A stretch of 64,000 bases of DNA from Streptomyces sp. VRA16 Mangrove soil (GCF_017377775.1 NZ_JAFVLN010000004.1:1-64000); one strand, 5' to 3'; counted from the stretch's first letter, positions 1-8,960 are shown. The notes: generated by a model from the letters alone, not told the origin. Program-made: numbers and translations.

Positions 1-166
1 CACCCGCACCCAGCGCCCCTCCCCCACCCCGGTGCCCGTGCACTACCCGGCGTACCGCCCCACGGCGCACCGCGCGCCACCGCGCGGCGGGCCGTCCCTG
101 GTCACTCTCACCCTGCTCATCACCGCGCCCGCGGTGCTCGCGGTCGCCGCACTGCGCCCCCGCTGA
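1..166 (+). CDS. C-terminal end of a small membrane protein (partial)
   Basis: The window opens inside a plus-strand reading frame (codons begin at base 2) that ends with TGA at 164-166. The visible 54 codons give a proline/arginine-rich stretch followed by one hydrophobic segment (about residues 32-52, rich in L, T, A and V) and a short LRPR tail, so the product probably ends in a membrane helix. It stops 19 bases before the DUF4239 gene and points the same way, so the two may be co-transcribed. The family cannot be named from this fragment. Confidence 0.5.
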   Translation, partial: TRTQRPSPTPVPVHYPAYRPTAHRAPPRGGPSLVTLTLLITAPAVLAVAALRPR

Positions 167-185
167 TCCTTCGTGGAGGTAATCG

Positions 186-947
186 ATGTCGGAATGGCTT
201 GTTCTCGCTCTCGCCATGGTCGCCGTGTGCGCCATCGTGCTCATCGTCCAGGTGCTGCAACAGCGCAGAATCGGCGACGACGACGATCCGACGGAGACCC
301 CGGACGTGATCGAGTACATGACGATGATGATCGGCGTGGTGTACGCGATCGTCCTGGGTCTGGCCATCGCCGGTGTCTGGGAGGCCCGCAGCGCCGCCCA
401 GGACCACGTCAGGAACGAGGCGCAGGCGCTGCACGAGATCCATGAGCGCGTCCGCGTCTACCCGGACGCCGTCCGCACCCGGATCCGGGCGGATGTCGAC
501 ACCTATGTCAGCCACGTCGTGACCACCGAGTGGCATTCGATGCGGACCAAGGGCGAGCTGACGACCAAGGGGGACGAGCTCTTCGGGAAGATCCGCCGGG
601 ACGTCACCGACTACGAGCCGAAGAACGACTTCGAGGCGCAGGCCTATCAGCCGCTGCTCGACCAGGTCTCGGCCGCCGACGCGGCCCGGGGCGCCCGCGC
701 CGACTCCACCGGCGCGACGATGCCCGGCGTCGTCTGGTTCGGTCTGATCGCCGGCGCCCTGGTCACCATCGGCATGATCTTCGCCCTGCAGATCCGCCGG
801 ACGCCCCGCGAGCTGGTCCTCGCCGGGCTCTTCTCCGCGCTGATCGCTTTCCTGCTCTTCCTGATCTGGGACTTCGACGCGCCCTACAGCCGTGGGATCG
901 CGGCGACGGCCGAGCCGTTCCTGATGCTCTTCCCGGGAGCCGCCTGA
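186..947 (+). CDS. DUF4239 (bestrophin-like) membrane protein
   Basis: A 253-residue integral membrane protein with four clear hydrophobic segments: about residues 5-25, 45-64, 178-200 and 206-226. A charged central region of roughly 110 residues separates the two pairs. The arrangement, the VxYAIVLGL segment after an acidic DDDDP stretch, and the length fit the DUF4239/bestrophin-like family found across actinomycetes. No enzymatic role is established for the family; a channel-like role is only suggested by remote similarity to bestrophins. The start is ATG 186, nine bases after a GGAGG ribosome-binding site near 174-178. Confidence 0.8.
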   Translation: MSEWLVLALAMVAVCAIVLIVQVLQQRRIGDDDDPTETPDVIEYMTMMIGVVYAIVLGLAIAGVWEARSAAQDHVRNEAQALHEIHERVRVYPDAVRTRIRADVDTYVSHVVTTEWHSMRTKGELTTKGDELFGKIRRDVTDYEPKNDFEAQAYQPLLDQVSAADAARGARADSTGATMPGVVWFGLIAGALVTIGMIFALQIRRTPRELVLAGLFSALIAFLLFLIWDFDAPYSRGIAATAEPFLMLFPGAA

Positions 948-1130
948 GACCGCCAAAGGAAAGCCGACAGGCCGTCGTGTCCCCTGTCCGGCCCACAGCT
1001 GTGCCCCGTTCGCACGACACCGATCGCGCCCGTCAGGAGGTGTCCCTAGCGTTTCGGGCAGCGAGGTGCCTGTCCCTAGCCAGCGGAACCGGTCCGCAGC
1101 TGCTCCTCGTGGACCCGGAGGAACTCCAAC

Positions 1131-1655
1131 ATGATCGCGATACGCACCGCTTCCGCCGCCGCGCTCGGTCTCACTCTGCTCTCGCTCGCCGCCGCGCCGT
1201 CCGCGACGGCCGCGGTGGCCGGGGACTCGAACGACTCGTTCCAGGTGAGCGTCTCTCCCACGACGATCGCCGCGGGCGGCCAGGTGACGCTGTACGCGAG
1301 CGGCTGCAGCGGCGAGACCACGGTGTCGGCCGGCATCTTCGACTCGGTCACGATCGGCGGCGGCAGCGGCCAGCGGAGCGCCATGGTCGACTGGGACGCC
1401 AAGCAAGGCGCCATGTACACCGTGAAGTTCTCCTGCGCGGGCGGACCGTCCCGCAGCGTCGACCTGACCATCGCCTCGGGCAGAACCGATCCGACGCCCC
1501 CGCCGCCGGTGCCGCACGGTGTGAAGGCCGGTGTCGGCGGCAGTCTCGGCGGGTTCGACCTCCAGGAGATCGCCCTCGGCGGGGCGCTGATCGCGGGTGC
1601 GCTGGGCGGCGCGTACTACTTCTCGCGGCGCCGCACCGGCGAGAACGACGCCTGA
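1131..1655 (+). CDS. Secreted Ig-like surface protein with C-terminal membrane anchor
   Basis: The 174-residue product has a Sec signal peptide (about residues 1-28, ending ATA-AV). A beta-rich extracellular region follows, carrying the SVSPTTIAAGGQVTLYASGC pattern typical of Streptomyces Ig-like repeats and two cysteines that could pair. A proline-rich linker (TPPPPVP) leads to a C-terminal hydrophobic helix (about 151-167) followed by SRRR, a positive stop signal. The protein should sit outside the membrane, held by its C-terminus. It is a paralogue of the convergent gene at 1771-2262. There is no canonical LPxTG or LAxTG motif before the helix, although a class F sortase gene lies 1 kb downstream. 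The biochemical function is unknown. Confidence 0.75.
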   Translation: MIAIRTASAAALGLTLLSLAAAPSATAAVAGDSNDSFQVSVSPTTIAAGGQVTLYASGCSGETTVSAGIFDSVTIGGGSGQRSAMVDWDAKQGAMYTVKFSCAGGPSRSVDLTIASGRTDPTPPPPVPHGVKAGVGGSLGGFDLQEIALGGALIAGALGGAYYFSRRRTGENDA

Positions 1656-1667
1656 CCGACACCCGAC

Positions 1668-1713
1668 CGGGCCGGTGCCCCGAAGACAGCGTCGTCTTCG
1701 GGGCACCGGCCCG
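1668..1713. terminator. Bidirectional hairpin terminator between convergent genes
   Basis: A perfect 20-bp inverted repeat (left arm 1668-1687, right arm 1694-1713) with a 6-base loop lies between the stops of two convergent genes. It is GC-rich with no long T-tract, as is usual for Streptomyces, and is symmetric enough to act in both directions. Confidence 0.88.
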
Positions 1714-1770
1714 TTCACGTGCGGCGCGGGCCCCGCGAAGGGGTCGGGGCCCGCCGTGCGCCGACCCGGA

Positions 1771-2262
1771 CTAGGCCCGGTTCTCCGCGCGCCGGCGCAT
1801 CCAGAACACGCCGCCGCCGATCAGCGCCGAGGCGACGAGCGCCCCGCCGATCGCCATGTCGGTGGGGGTGGCGCCGGTCTCGGTGGACCCGCCGAGACCA
1901 CCGCGGACACCGCCGTGGATCACGGTGAAGGCGGCCGGTCTCGTCAGCGGCACGCCCTGGCAGTTGACGCTGACGTCGTGCGCGCCGACGGAGGCGTCGT
2001 CGTGGACGGTGGCCGTCCCGGTCGCCTGGCTGCCGCCCGGAACCGCGGTCAGGTTGACGGTGCCGAAGGCGTCGGACGACGCCGTGCTGCCCGACTGGCA
2101 CTTCGTCCCGTCGACCGACACGGTCACCTGGCCGCCGCGCGGGATGACGCTCGGCGAGACGGAGAGGCTGGTCGGGTTGTCCCAGGCCGACGCTGCGGGG
2201 GCGGCGAGTCCGACGGCGGCGAACGCGGCGGCGGACACCGCGAGGGCACGGGTGGTACGCAT
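1771..2262 (-). CDS. Secreted Ig-like surface protein with C-terminal membrane anchor (paralogue)
   Basis: A 163-residue paralogue of the protein at 1131-1655, transcribed towards it. It has a Sec signal peptide (residues 1-26, cleavage after ASA), an Ig-like region starting SLSVSPSVIPRGGQVTV, one pair of cysteines, and a Gly/Thr-rich linker with TETGATP. A C-terminal helix (about 137-155) and WMRRR complete it. The same architecture in both genes suggests duplication within the locus. The region upstream is shared with the divergent sortase gene, so both may be expressed together. The TETGA stretch before the helix is the nearest thing to a sorting motif but matches no established consensus. 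Confidence 0.75.
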   Translation of the reverse strand: MRTTRALAVSAAAFAAVGLAAPAASAWDNPTSLSVSPSVIPRGGQVTVSVDGTKCQSGSTASSDAFGTVNLTAVPGGSQATGTATVHDDASVGAHDVSVNCQGVPLTRPAAFTVIHGGVRGGLGGSTETGATPTDMAIGGALVASALIGGGVFWMRRRAENRA

Positions 2263-2611
2263 GGAAATCCTCCGCGGAAGGCGTCCCCGGGGAACGGTCC
2301 CCGGGAATTTCGGCGAGAACGCCTCCCAGACGAACCCTCAGATGCCGTGCGCACACCCGCATTTCGGGAATCGGCCGTCCTGGTGAGCCGACACACCGGA
2401 AGAAGTCTGCGAGAGCGGATATCACCGCAGGTCACGGACCGTCAGAAAATTCCTGAGGGTGGCGACTCGGATGGCTCACCGGCATTCCGGACCGCCCTTT
2501 CGGAGCCACCCGTTCGCCCTTGCCCCGTCGCTGGGTGTGCGCGGCCGACTTAGCGTGCTGGTACGCGCAAACGGATTCGGTCTCGCCGCCGTTTCCAGAG
2601 GGGATGAGCGA
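2263..2611. other. Divergent intergenic region (surface protein / sortase)
   Basis: These 349 bases separate two divergent starts and should hold both promoters. I see no credible small gene. AT-richer patches occur near 2305-2312 and 2448-2456. A short inverted repeat (gggtggc at about 2458, gccaccc at about 2507) is too weak to call an operator. Confidence 0.4.
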
Positions 2612-3271
2612 ATGTCCGACGCAATGCTGGAAGAGGAGGAGCAGCCGAGAAAACGCGCCCCGTGGGGCGTGATGGCGCTGGTCCTGCTCACCGGTCTCGC
2701 CCTGATCCGCAATGGTTCGGGGGAATTCGACATCGGTCCGCCACAGCCCGCCTCGGCCGCCGCCGCGGACAGTCGTACGCCGGTGTGGGCGACGTCGAAA
2801 GCGCCTGATCCGCTGCCGTTCTCGCTGGTGGACCGAGTGCGGATCCCGGCGATCCAGGTGGACGCGCCGGTGATGCCGGTCGGCCTCGACGCGGAGGGCT
2901 GGGTGGACGCCCCGCCGCCGCAGGACCCGAATCTGGCGGGCTGGTTCTCGGGCGCGGTGTCGCCCGGCGAGAAGGGCACGGCCGTCATCGTGGGGCACGT
3001 CGACAACATGCAGGGCCCCGCGGTCTTCTACGGCCTGGGGTCCCTGAAGAAGGGAAATCATGTCGAGGTGATGCGGAAGGACGGAAAGACGGCCGTATTC
3101 CGGATCTACGGGATCGATGTCTTCGAGAAGTCCAGTTTCCCCGGCAAGAAGGTCTACGGTTCCACCGGCGTCCCGGAGTTGCGGGTCATCACCTGCGGCG
3201 GCGGATTCTCGAAGCAGCACGGCTACGACGGAAATGTCGTGGTCTTCGCCCGCCTGGTGTCCGTGCGCTGA
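2612..3271 (+). CDS. Class F sortase
   Basis: A 219-residue membrane-anchored transpeptidase-like cysteine enzyme. An N-terminal cytoplasmic tail is followed by one helix (about residues 18-32), a low-complexity linker and a compact sortase domain (about 70-219). The catalytic triad is visible: His129 in VGHVDN, Cys195 in ITCGGG and Arg214 in FARLV. Lack of extra domains and the short TCGGGF signature place it in class F, common in actinobacteria. ATG 2612 was chosen because it follows an AGAGGGGA ribosome-binding site; an in-frame upstream ATG at 2459 would put an arginine-rich extension before the membrane helix. The neighbouring Ig-like proteins are the obvious candidate partners, but they lack a textbook sorting signal. 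Confidence 0.88.
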   Translation: MSDAMLEEEEQPRKRAPWGVMALVLLTGLALIRNGSGEFDIGPPQPASAAAADSRTPVWATSKAPDPLPFSLVDRVRIPAIQVDAPVMPVGLDAEGWVDAPPPQDPNLAGWFSGAVSPGEKGTAVIVGHVDNMQGPAVFYGLGSLKKGNHVEVMRKDGKTAVFRIYGIDVFEKSSFPGKKVYGSTGVPELRVITCGGGFSKQHGYDGNVVVFARLVSVR

Positions 3272-3305
3272 GCACGGCCCGGGGCGGGCGCCCTGCCGGG
3301 ACGGG

Positions 3306-4160
3306 TCAGACGAGACGCCGGCGCGGAACCGTGATGCGGTAGCCGTCGTCGAGCAGCGCGGGCAGATATTCGCGCAGCGCGGCGACGCTCTGCGAGCGGT
3401 TGCCGCCGGCGTCGTGGTTGAGGACGATCACGCCGGGCGCCGCGCCGCCCAGCACCCGGGAGACGATGGTGCCGGTGCCCGGGGTGTTCCAGTCGAGGGT
3501 GTCGACGGTCCAGGCGAGCGGTTCCATGCCGAGGTCGGCGCCGAGCCGGAACGCGGCACGGTTCCACGCCCCGTAGGGCGCCCGGAACCAGGCGGGCGCC
3601 TCGCCGACCGTGTCCTGCACGACCTGCGAGGTGCGCTCGATCTCGGGCCGCATGCCCGCGCGCGTCATCCGGGTCAGCAGCGGGTGCGTCCAGGTGTGGT
3701 TGCCGATGATGTGCCCGTCGTCGGCCATCTCGCGCAGCAGGTCCTTGTTGTCCACGGCCATCTCGCCGCAGACGAAGAACATCGCCCGTACGTCGTGCCT
3801 GCGCAGGGTGCGCAGGATGTCGGGGGTGTAGCGGGGGTCGGGGCCGTCGTCGAAGGTGAGCACCATGGCGCGCTCCCCGCGCGCGAAGTCCCAGCTGAGG
3901 ATGGGCCGGTGACGGGCCTTCAGGGGGACCGGGGCGGCGCGCTGCGCACCGTATCCGGCGATCGGACTGAGCCGGTACGCGGAGGGTTTCAGGGGCCTGG
4001 CCGCGGGCGGTCCACCGGCGGCGGGCGCGGCGCTCGGGTCCGCCGTCTCAGGGGTGCCCGGACTGTCGGTGGCGGCGCAGCCGGTGAGCGCGGCGAGGCC
4101 GACGGCGGTGAATCCGCGCAGCAACGACCGTCGTCCGGGCAGGGTCTGATGGTTGGTCAT
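3306..4160 (-). CDS. Polysaccharide deacetylase (NodB domain) lipoprotein
   Basis: A 284-residue carbohydrate esterase 4 protein. The N-terminus combines RRSLLRG with a lipobox LTGC (Cys28), indicating an exported, probably Tat-dependent, lipoprotein. A Pro/Ala-rich linker (about 33-60) precedes the NodB domain. The metal-binding and catalytic motifs are present: TFDDGPD (Asp104, Asp105), NHTWTH (His155, His159), RAPYG (193-197) and a C-terminal VLNHD (His249). These predict removal of N-acetyl groups from peptidoglycan or a chitin-like glycan at the cell surface. The gene converges on the sortase gene with a 34-base gap. The substrate cannot be read from the sequence. Confidence 0.9.
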   Translation of the reverse strand: MTNHQTLPGRRSLLRGFTAVGLAALTGCAATDSPGTPETADPSAAPAAGGPPAARPLKPSAYRLSPIAGYGAQRAAPVPLKARHRPILSWDFARGERAMVLTFDDGPDPRYTPDILRTLRRHDVRAMFFVCGEMAVDNKDLLREMADDGHIIGNHTWTHPLLTRMTRAGMRPEIERTSQVVQDTVGEAPAWFRAPYGAWNRAAFRLGADLGMEPLAWTVDTLDWNTPGTGTIVSRVLGGAAPGVIVLNHDAGGNRSQSVAALREYLPALLDDGYRITVPRRRLV

Positions 4161-4305
4161 GGTTCATGCGTCACACGGCGCCGGCGCCGGCCCGCACACC
4201 ACCACCGGATGGGACGCGCGAAAGCACCCGTTCAGCCGCGGTCCTGGGCCACCGGTGGGCCGCCCCGCCGCTGCTCCTACCAGCGCTTTCCGTTAGCCTC
4301 TGGCC

Positions 4306-4767
4306 GTGACCGAACAGCAGCCCCATCAGTTCGAGCGCGGCACGGACGGCCCGAAGGTGATCGTCGTCGGTGTCGACGGTTCCGACTCGTCGTTCCGGGC
4401 CGCGGCCTACGCGGGCGGCCTCGCCCGGCGTCAGCGCGCCCTGCTCGCCGTGGTCTACGTGCAGCCCGTGATGGCGGCCGGTGCCGCTCTCGGTGTGCCC
4501 GTGGCGGAGACGACCGACGAGATCGCGGAGAGCCTGGTCCAGTACATCCGTGAGGCCACCGAGCGGGTCAAGGACATATACGACGTGCGCTGGGAGTTCC
4601 ACACCTTCCGCGGCGACCCCTACAACGGCCTGGTCACCGCCGCCGACGAACTCAAGGCGGACGCGGTGGTCGTGGGCGCGTCCGAGCAGGCCGGGCACCG
4701 GATCATCGGCTCGGTGGCCGTCCGTCTGGTGAAGGCGGGCCGCTGGCCGGTCACCGTCGTGCCCTGA
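4306..4767 (+). CDS. Universal stress protein (UspA family)
   Basis: A single-domain Usp of 153 residues. The N-terminal strand VIVVGVDGSDSS contains the conserved Asp that contacts ATP, and the C-terminal ADAVVVGAS ... GS segment ends in the usual RWPVTVVP strand. The G-x2-G part of the ATP-binding signature is only partly kept (GASEQAG), so nucleotide binding is uncertain. It starts with GTG; TAGCCT lies 7-12 bases upstream, so a leaderless transcript is possible. It diverges from the deacetylase gene across 145 bases. Confidence 0.88.
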   Translation: MTEQQPHQFERGTDGPKVIVVGVDGSDSSFRAAAYAGGLARRQRALLAVVYVQPVMAAGAALGVPVAETTDEIAESLVQYIREATERVKDIYDVRWEFHTFRGDPYNGLVTAADELKADAVVVGASEQAGHRIIGSVAVRLVKAGRWPVTVVP

Positions 4768-4921
4768 CACCCCTCCGGCGGCGCGAGGTGGCGTGCGGCT
4801 GCGAACGGTGCGCCCGCGCAGGCGTGTCGGGCCTCTTCCCGATACTCCGTTGACCCGCGTCCCGGCGCGCGAGAGTGTCTCCCCTGACCGGTGCGCACGG
4901 GACACATGGGGATGATGAGCA

Positions 4922-6172
4922 GTGAACGACTCGGACATGGTCCATGACCTGCAGGTCAAGGAGGGCCCGTCGGACTCGTCGCTGTGGACGGCGGACTTCC
5001 GGCTGTTCTTCGCCGCCCGCACCACCTCCTTGCTGGGCGACGCGATGCTGCCCGTCGCCATCACGGCCGCCGTGATCCGTGCGGGCTACGGGCCGAGCGG
5101 CGTGGGCTATGCGCTCGCCGCGCTCATCGCCCCGTTCGCGGCGCTGATCATCTTCGGCGGGGTGCTGTCCGACCGCTACGGCGCCCGGCGGCTGATGGTC
5201 GTCTCGGACACCGCCCGGCTGTGCTTCCAGACGGTGCTGGCACTGCTCTTCCTGCTGAGTACGCCGAAGCTGTGGCAGCTCCTGGTGCTGCTGGCCCTGG
5301 TCGGGGCGGGCAGCGCGGTCTTCCAGCCCGGAGTCGCCAGCATCACCCCGCGCATCGCCCGGGACGTGCTGAAAGCGAACGCCACCCTGCGCATCTCGGA
5401 GTCCATCACGACCGTGATCGGCCCGTCGCTCGCCGGTCTGCTGCTGGCGGTCGCCTCCCCCGCGGCGGTGATCGCTCTCGATGCCTTGACCTACGCGGTC
5501 AGCGGTATCTGCCTGTTCCTCCTGCGCTCGATCCCGATGGGACCGTTCGGGCGGGACGGGGTCTCGTCGTTCCGGGCCGATCTCGTCGAGGGGTGGCGGG
5601 AGTTCCGGGCCAGGACCTGGCTGTGGAGCGTCATCGTCGTCTACATGCTGTGGCAGCTGGCCGGGGCCGGTCCCGCCCAGACCCTCGGATACAGCAAGCT
5701 CGTCACGGACCACGGGGCGTCGACGTTCGGCCTTGTCATGTCGGCCCTCGGGGCGGGGAGCGTGCTGGGCGGCATCATCGCGATCCGGCTCCGCCCCCGG
5801 TACCCGCTCCGGGCCGGCGCCCTGGCCATGATCCTCTGGACGCTCATGCCGCTGAGCGTCGCTCTGGGTCTTCCCGCGCCGCTCATCGCGTGCTGCTACG
5901 CGGTGAGCGGGGTGGGCATGGCGTTCTGGATCGTCATGTTCCACACCAGCGTGCAGACGCACGTTCCGCAGGACGTGCTCGGCCGGGTGCACGCGTACGA
6001 CGCGGCCGGCTCACTGGTGATGAAGCCGGTCGGGCAGGCGCTGGCCGGGCCGCTCGCGATCGTCCTGGGCACGGTACCGCTGTTGGGGGTGTCCGCGGGG
6101 ATGGCGCTCGTCACCTGCGCCCTGTTGCTGGCGATTCCCGCCGTACGGGGTTTGCGGCGCGTGGAGGCCTGA
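4922..6172 (+). CDS. MFS transporter (exporter type)
   Basis: A 416-residue major facilitator protein with about 11-12 hydrophobic helices. It carries the cytoplasmic loop motif GGVLSDRYGARR between helices 2 and 3 and the FQPGVASITPRI segment typical of the macrolide-efflux/EntS-like branch of MFS. The substrate is unknown. GTG 4922 is preceded by GGGATGATGAG. There is no adjacent regulator, and the convergent downstream gene is a CapA-family protein. Confidence 0.85.
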   Translation: MNDSDMVHDLQVKEGPSDSSLWTADFRLFFAARTTSLLGDAMLPVAITAAVIRAGYGPSGVGYALAALIAPFAALIIFGGVLSDRYGARRLMVVSDTARLCFQTVLALLFLLSTPKLWQLLVLLALVGAGSAVFQPGVASITPRIARDVLKANATLRISESITTVIGPSLAGLLLAVASPAAVIALDALTYAVSGICLFLLRSIPMGPFGRDGVSSFRADLVEGWREFRARTWLWSVIVVYMLWQLAGAGPAQTLGYSKLVTDHGASTFGLVMSALGAGSVLGGIIAIRLRPRYPLRAGALAMILWTLMPLSVALGLPAPLIACCYAVSGVGMAFWIVMFHTSVQTHVPQDVLGRVHAYDAAGSLVMKPVGQALAGPLAIVLGTVPLLGVSAGMALVTCALLLAIPAVRGLRRVEA

Positions 6173-6287
6173 GCCGCCCGATCGGATACGGTCCGGCTCG
6201 CCGCACAGGGCGCCCGCAGCCCGGTCACCCCTGGTCGACCAAAGCGGCAGGCCGGCCGGCCGCGCGCAGCAGGCGCACGGGGCCGGG

Positions 6288-7478
6288 TCAGCGCATGACG
6301 AGGCCGTCCTGGGCCGCGCCGCGGCTCAGGACGACGCGGCGGATCCGGTCGCGGACGGCCTCCAGGTCGGCGCCGTGGGCGATGGCCCGGTCGACGTCGA
6401 CGACCCGGCCCGAGCCGAGGTCGAAGAACTGCGGCAGGAACTCGGCCTTCGTCACCCGCCACCGCTGCCCCGCGCGGGCGGGCGGGGCGAACGTGAAGCG
6501 GCCGATGCTGCTCATGTTGCCGCGGTCGTCCTGGTCGCCCTCGGGGTTGAACATCTCGCCCGCGATCTGGTCGCCCATGCCATAGACGATCCAGGTCCCG
6601 TTGACCTTCTCGTACGCCTGCGGGACGTGCGCGTGGGTGCCGAGGATCAGGTCGATGTCGGGTCGGCCCTTGGTGCGGGACGCCGTCAATCGGCGGCCCA
6701 GGAGCAACTGTTGGGCGTCGGGCTCGTCCTGCCACTCCGTGCCCCAGTGCAGCGAGACCACGACCACGTCGGCCCCCGCCCGGCGGGCGGCGCGGGCGTC
6801 CCTGACGATGCGCCGACGGTCGATCAGGTTGACCGCCCAGGGCCTGTCCCGCGGCAGCCGGTAGCCGTTCGTGCCGTAGGTGTAGGCGAGCTGGGCCACC
6901 TTCGCGCCGCCCGCGCGCAGCCACGCCGGGCTGCGGCCCTCCTTCGCGGTGCGCGCCGAGCCGGCGTGCTTCACGCCCGCGCGGTCGAGGGCGCCGAGGG
7001 TGCGGGCGATCCCGTCCGTGCCGTCGTCGAGGGTGTGGTTCGAGGCGGTCGAGCAGGAGTCGTAGCCGGTGGCCCGGAGCGCGGCGGCCACCTGGGGCGG
7101 GGACTTGAAGTCCGGGTAGCCGCTGTAGTCCCCCTGCGCGCCGTACACCGTCTCCATGTGGCAGATCGCGAGATCGGCCCGGGAGACGACCGTCCTGACG
7201 CCCGCGAGCATGGGCCGGAAGTCGTAGCCGTCGCCGTCCGCGTCCTCGTTGGCGCGGGCGATGATCGAGGTGTGCGGCAGGACGTCGCCGGACGCGACGA
7301 GCGTGAAGCCGCGCGGCGCCGCGCCCGCGCCGGACGCCGCGGAGGGCGACACGGGCGCCGCCGGGGCGCGCTCGGGCGGGCCGCCGGGTCCGGTGCAGGA
7401 CACCGCCCCCAGGGCGACGAGAGCGGCCGCGAGAGCCGTGGCTCCCTGCCGGGTCCTGCGGCGCGGGCTTCGGGTCAT
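6288..7478 (-). CDS. CapA family metallophosphatase-like lipoprotein
   Basis: A 396-residue protein of the PGA_cap/CapA family. An N-terminal arginine-rich signal ends in a lipobox-like GAVSC (Cys28), followed by a Pro/Ala/Gly linker and a calcineurin-like fold. The metal-site motifs are SGDVLPH, CHMETVYG, SNHTLDDG, SLHWGTEW and GTHAHVPQ, in family order. CapA proteins are linked to poly-gamma-glutamate or other surface polymers. No capB/capC genes are nearby, so a poly-glutamate role should not be assumed; an extracellular phosphoesterase is equally possible. Confidence 0.88.
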   Translation of the reverse strand: MTRSPRRRTRQGATALAAALVALGAVSCTGPGGPPERAPAAPVSPSAASGAGAAPRGFTLVASGDVLPHTSIIARANEDADGDGYDFRPMLAGVRTVVSRADLAICHMETVYGAQGDYSGYPDFKSPPQVAAALRATGYDSCSTASNHTLDDGTDGIARTLGALDRAGVKHAGSARTAKEGRSPAWLRAGGAKVAQLAYTYGTNGYRLPRDRPWAVNLIDRRRIVRDARAARRAGADVVVVSLHWGTEWQDEPDAQQLLLGRRLTASRTKGRPDIDLILGTHAHVPQAYEKVNGTWIVYGMGDQIAGEMFNPEGDQDDRGNMSSIGRFTFAPPARAGQRWRVTKAEFLPQFFDLGSGRVVDVDRAIAHGADLEAVRDRIRRVVLSRGAAQDGLVMR

Positions 7479-7751
7479 CGGCGGGGCTCCCTTGGGTTAA
7501 GGCTCAGCGGCGGGGCGGCTGCCTCGGGTACGGCACGATCCGCGCATTATCGGGGTGATTTTCGCGATACGTATCCATGTGCGATGACAAGGGAGAGTCA
7601 AGTCCCCATACCGGGCGCGTCCCTGAGATGGCGTCACCTCGCTGCGCCGCTCGGCCCGTTCACCGCACCGCTCGTCGACGGCTTCGACCGTCCGCCGCAC
7701 AACCGCGCGTGTCCCCTGGGCGGACGACGGGGCGTGCGTTGCCATACGCGC

Positions 7752-8288
7752 ATGACGACGGCGCTCACACCACCCACCACCACGGAGGACGACCTCGCCC
7801 AGGTTCAGCGGGAGCACGGCGGGCCGCTCTTCTCGTTCCTGCTGCGGTTGTGCGACGGGGACCGGCAGCGGGCGGAGGACCTGGTCCAGGAGACGTACGT
7901 GCGGGCGTGGCAGCACCCGGAGGCGCTCGACGCGGAGTACGAGTCGGTGCGGCCGTGGCTGTTCACGGTCGGCCGCCGGCTCGCCATCGACGCCCGGCGG
8001 GCCCGGCTCGCCCGCCCGGCGGAGGTCGGTGACGCGGTTCTCGAGAACGCCCGTGTGTGCGCCGACCACGCCGAGCGGTCCGCCGCCGCGCTCGACGTGC
8101 GCGAAGCGGTGGCGACGCTCACCCCCGAACACCGGGCCGTGCTCCTGGAGGTCTACTTCAAGGGTGCGAGTGTGGCGGAGGCCGCACGAGCGCTCGGCAT
8201 TCCCCCGGGTACCGTTAAGTCCCGTGCGTACTACGCGTTGCGGGCGTTGCGCAGAGCGTTGCCGGGATACACCTCTGACCTGCGCTGA
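7752..8288 (+). CDS. ECF-type RNA polymerase sigma factor
   Basis: A 178-residue sigma-70 family protein with only regions 2 and 4. Region 2 contains DLVQETYVRAW (core binding and -10 recognition) followed by RPWLFTVGRRLAIDARR. Region 4 contains LTPEHRAVLLEVYFKG and the helix-turn-helix VAEAARALGIPPGTVKSR. ATG 7752 gives the usual N-terminus for the group; an in-frame ATG at 7584 would add a proline/arginine-rich stretch unlike the family. No anti-sigma gene is directly adjacent; the nearest candidate is the zinc-binding protein at 13351-14016, beyond an unrelated operon. Confidence 0.9.
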   Translation: MTTALTPPTTTEDDLAQVQREHGGPLFSFLLRLCDGDRQRAEDLVQETYVRAWQHPEALDAEYESVRPWLFTVGRRLAIDARRARLARPAEVGDAVLENARVCADHAERSAAALDVREAVATLTPEHRAVLLEVYFKGASVAEAARALGIPPGTVKSRAYYALRALRRALPGYTSDLR

Positions 8289-8432
8289 AACCGGACACTG
8301 GGTCAAGCATTGGCAAAGCGCCTTGCTCGCGACGCCCTTTCCTCGGTTGAGTAATCCGCTGTCCTCCCCGGCGAGTTGGACGGGTGGGACCCGGGGGCCG
8401 GCGAAGCACGGACCGGAGGAAGGCAGGAAGGG

Positions 8433-8936
8433 ATGTTGCACGGTAACGAGGGCGGCCTGTCAGGCGCCGCCGACGGTGAACTCGCCGTCCCCATGGCGTG
8501 GTTGTACGCCGAGTACATCGCGGACGAGCTGCTGCGGACCGGGGATCTGATGCCGCCCACGTCCTTCGAGTTCCGGGCGGGGCGCGACGCACTCGCCCTG
8601 ACGATCTTCCTGTCCGACTCGGGTGACGAACTGTCCGGGATCCGGGTGGTGTCGCAGCTGGAGACCTGGTCGTCGTTGACCGCCTACGACCAGCCGTGGC
8701 AGTCGTGGGTGCGGGCCCGGCTCGCGGAGCGGGAGGCGCGGGCGCGCGGCGCGGGGCGGCGTTCGCCGGATCTGGAGCTCGCGACGGCGGCCTGGAGATG
8801 GCTGGAGGAGACCGAGCTGCTCGCTCCGGACCTCGACGCCGTGCCGGTGCCGGACGAGGAGGACGGGCCGCAGGTGTGGACGCCGGCCTGGCAACTCGGG
8901 CTTCCGCTCGGGCACTTGGCGATCCATCTGTTCTGA
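8433..8936 (+). CDS. Hypothetical acidic protein downstream of a sigma factor
   Basis: A 167-residue soluble protein with no signal peptide or membrane segment. It is rich in Trp, Glu and Asp, with a predicted alpha/beta region (FEFRAGRDALALTIFLSDSG) and a helical middle (WQSWVRARLAEREARARG). ATG 8433 follows a long purine-rich GGAGGAAGGCAGGAAGGG tract, supporting this start over an ATG 57 bases upstream. It lies 144 bases after the sigma gene on the same strand. I do not recognise the family; nothing visible marks it as an anti-sigma factor (no HxxxCxxC, no membrane helix). Confidence 0.65.
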   Translation: MLHGNEGGLSGAADGELAVPMAWLYAEYIADELLRTGDLMPPTSFEFRAGRDALALTIFLSDSGDELSGIRVVSQLETWSSLTAYDQPWQSWVRARLAEREARARGAGRRSPDLELATAAWRWLEETELLAPDLDAVPVPDEEDGPQVWTPAWQLGLPLGHLAIHLF

Positions 8937-8960
8937 TCGTCCGTACCGGCCCGCGCCCGC

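Noticed and set aside
1500..2262. LPxTG-type sorting signals in the two surface proteins
   Set aside because: Neither C-terminus contains LPxTG, LAxTG or NPxTG before the hydrophobic helix.
6173..6287. A terminator between the MFS and CapA genes
   Set aside because: The best inverted repeat has only a 6-bp stem with a 26-base loop.
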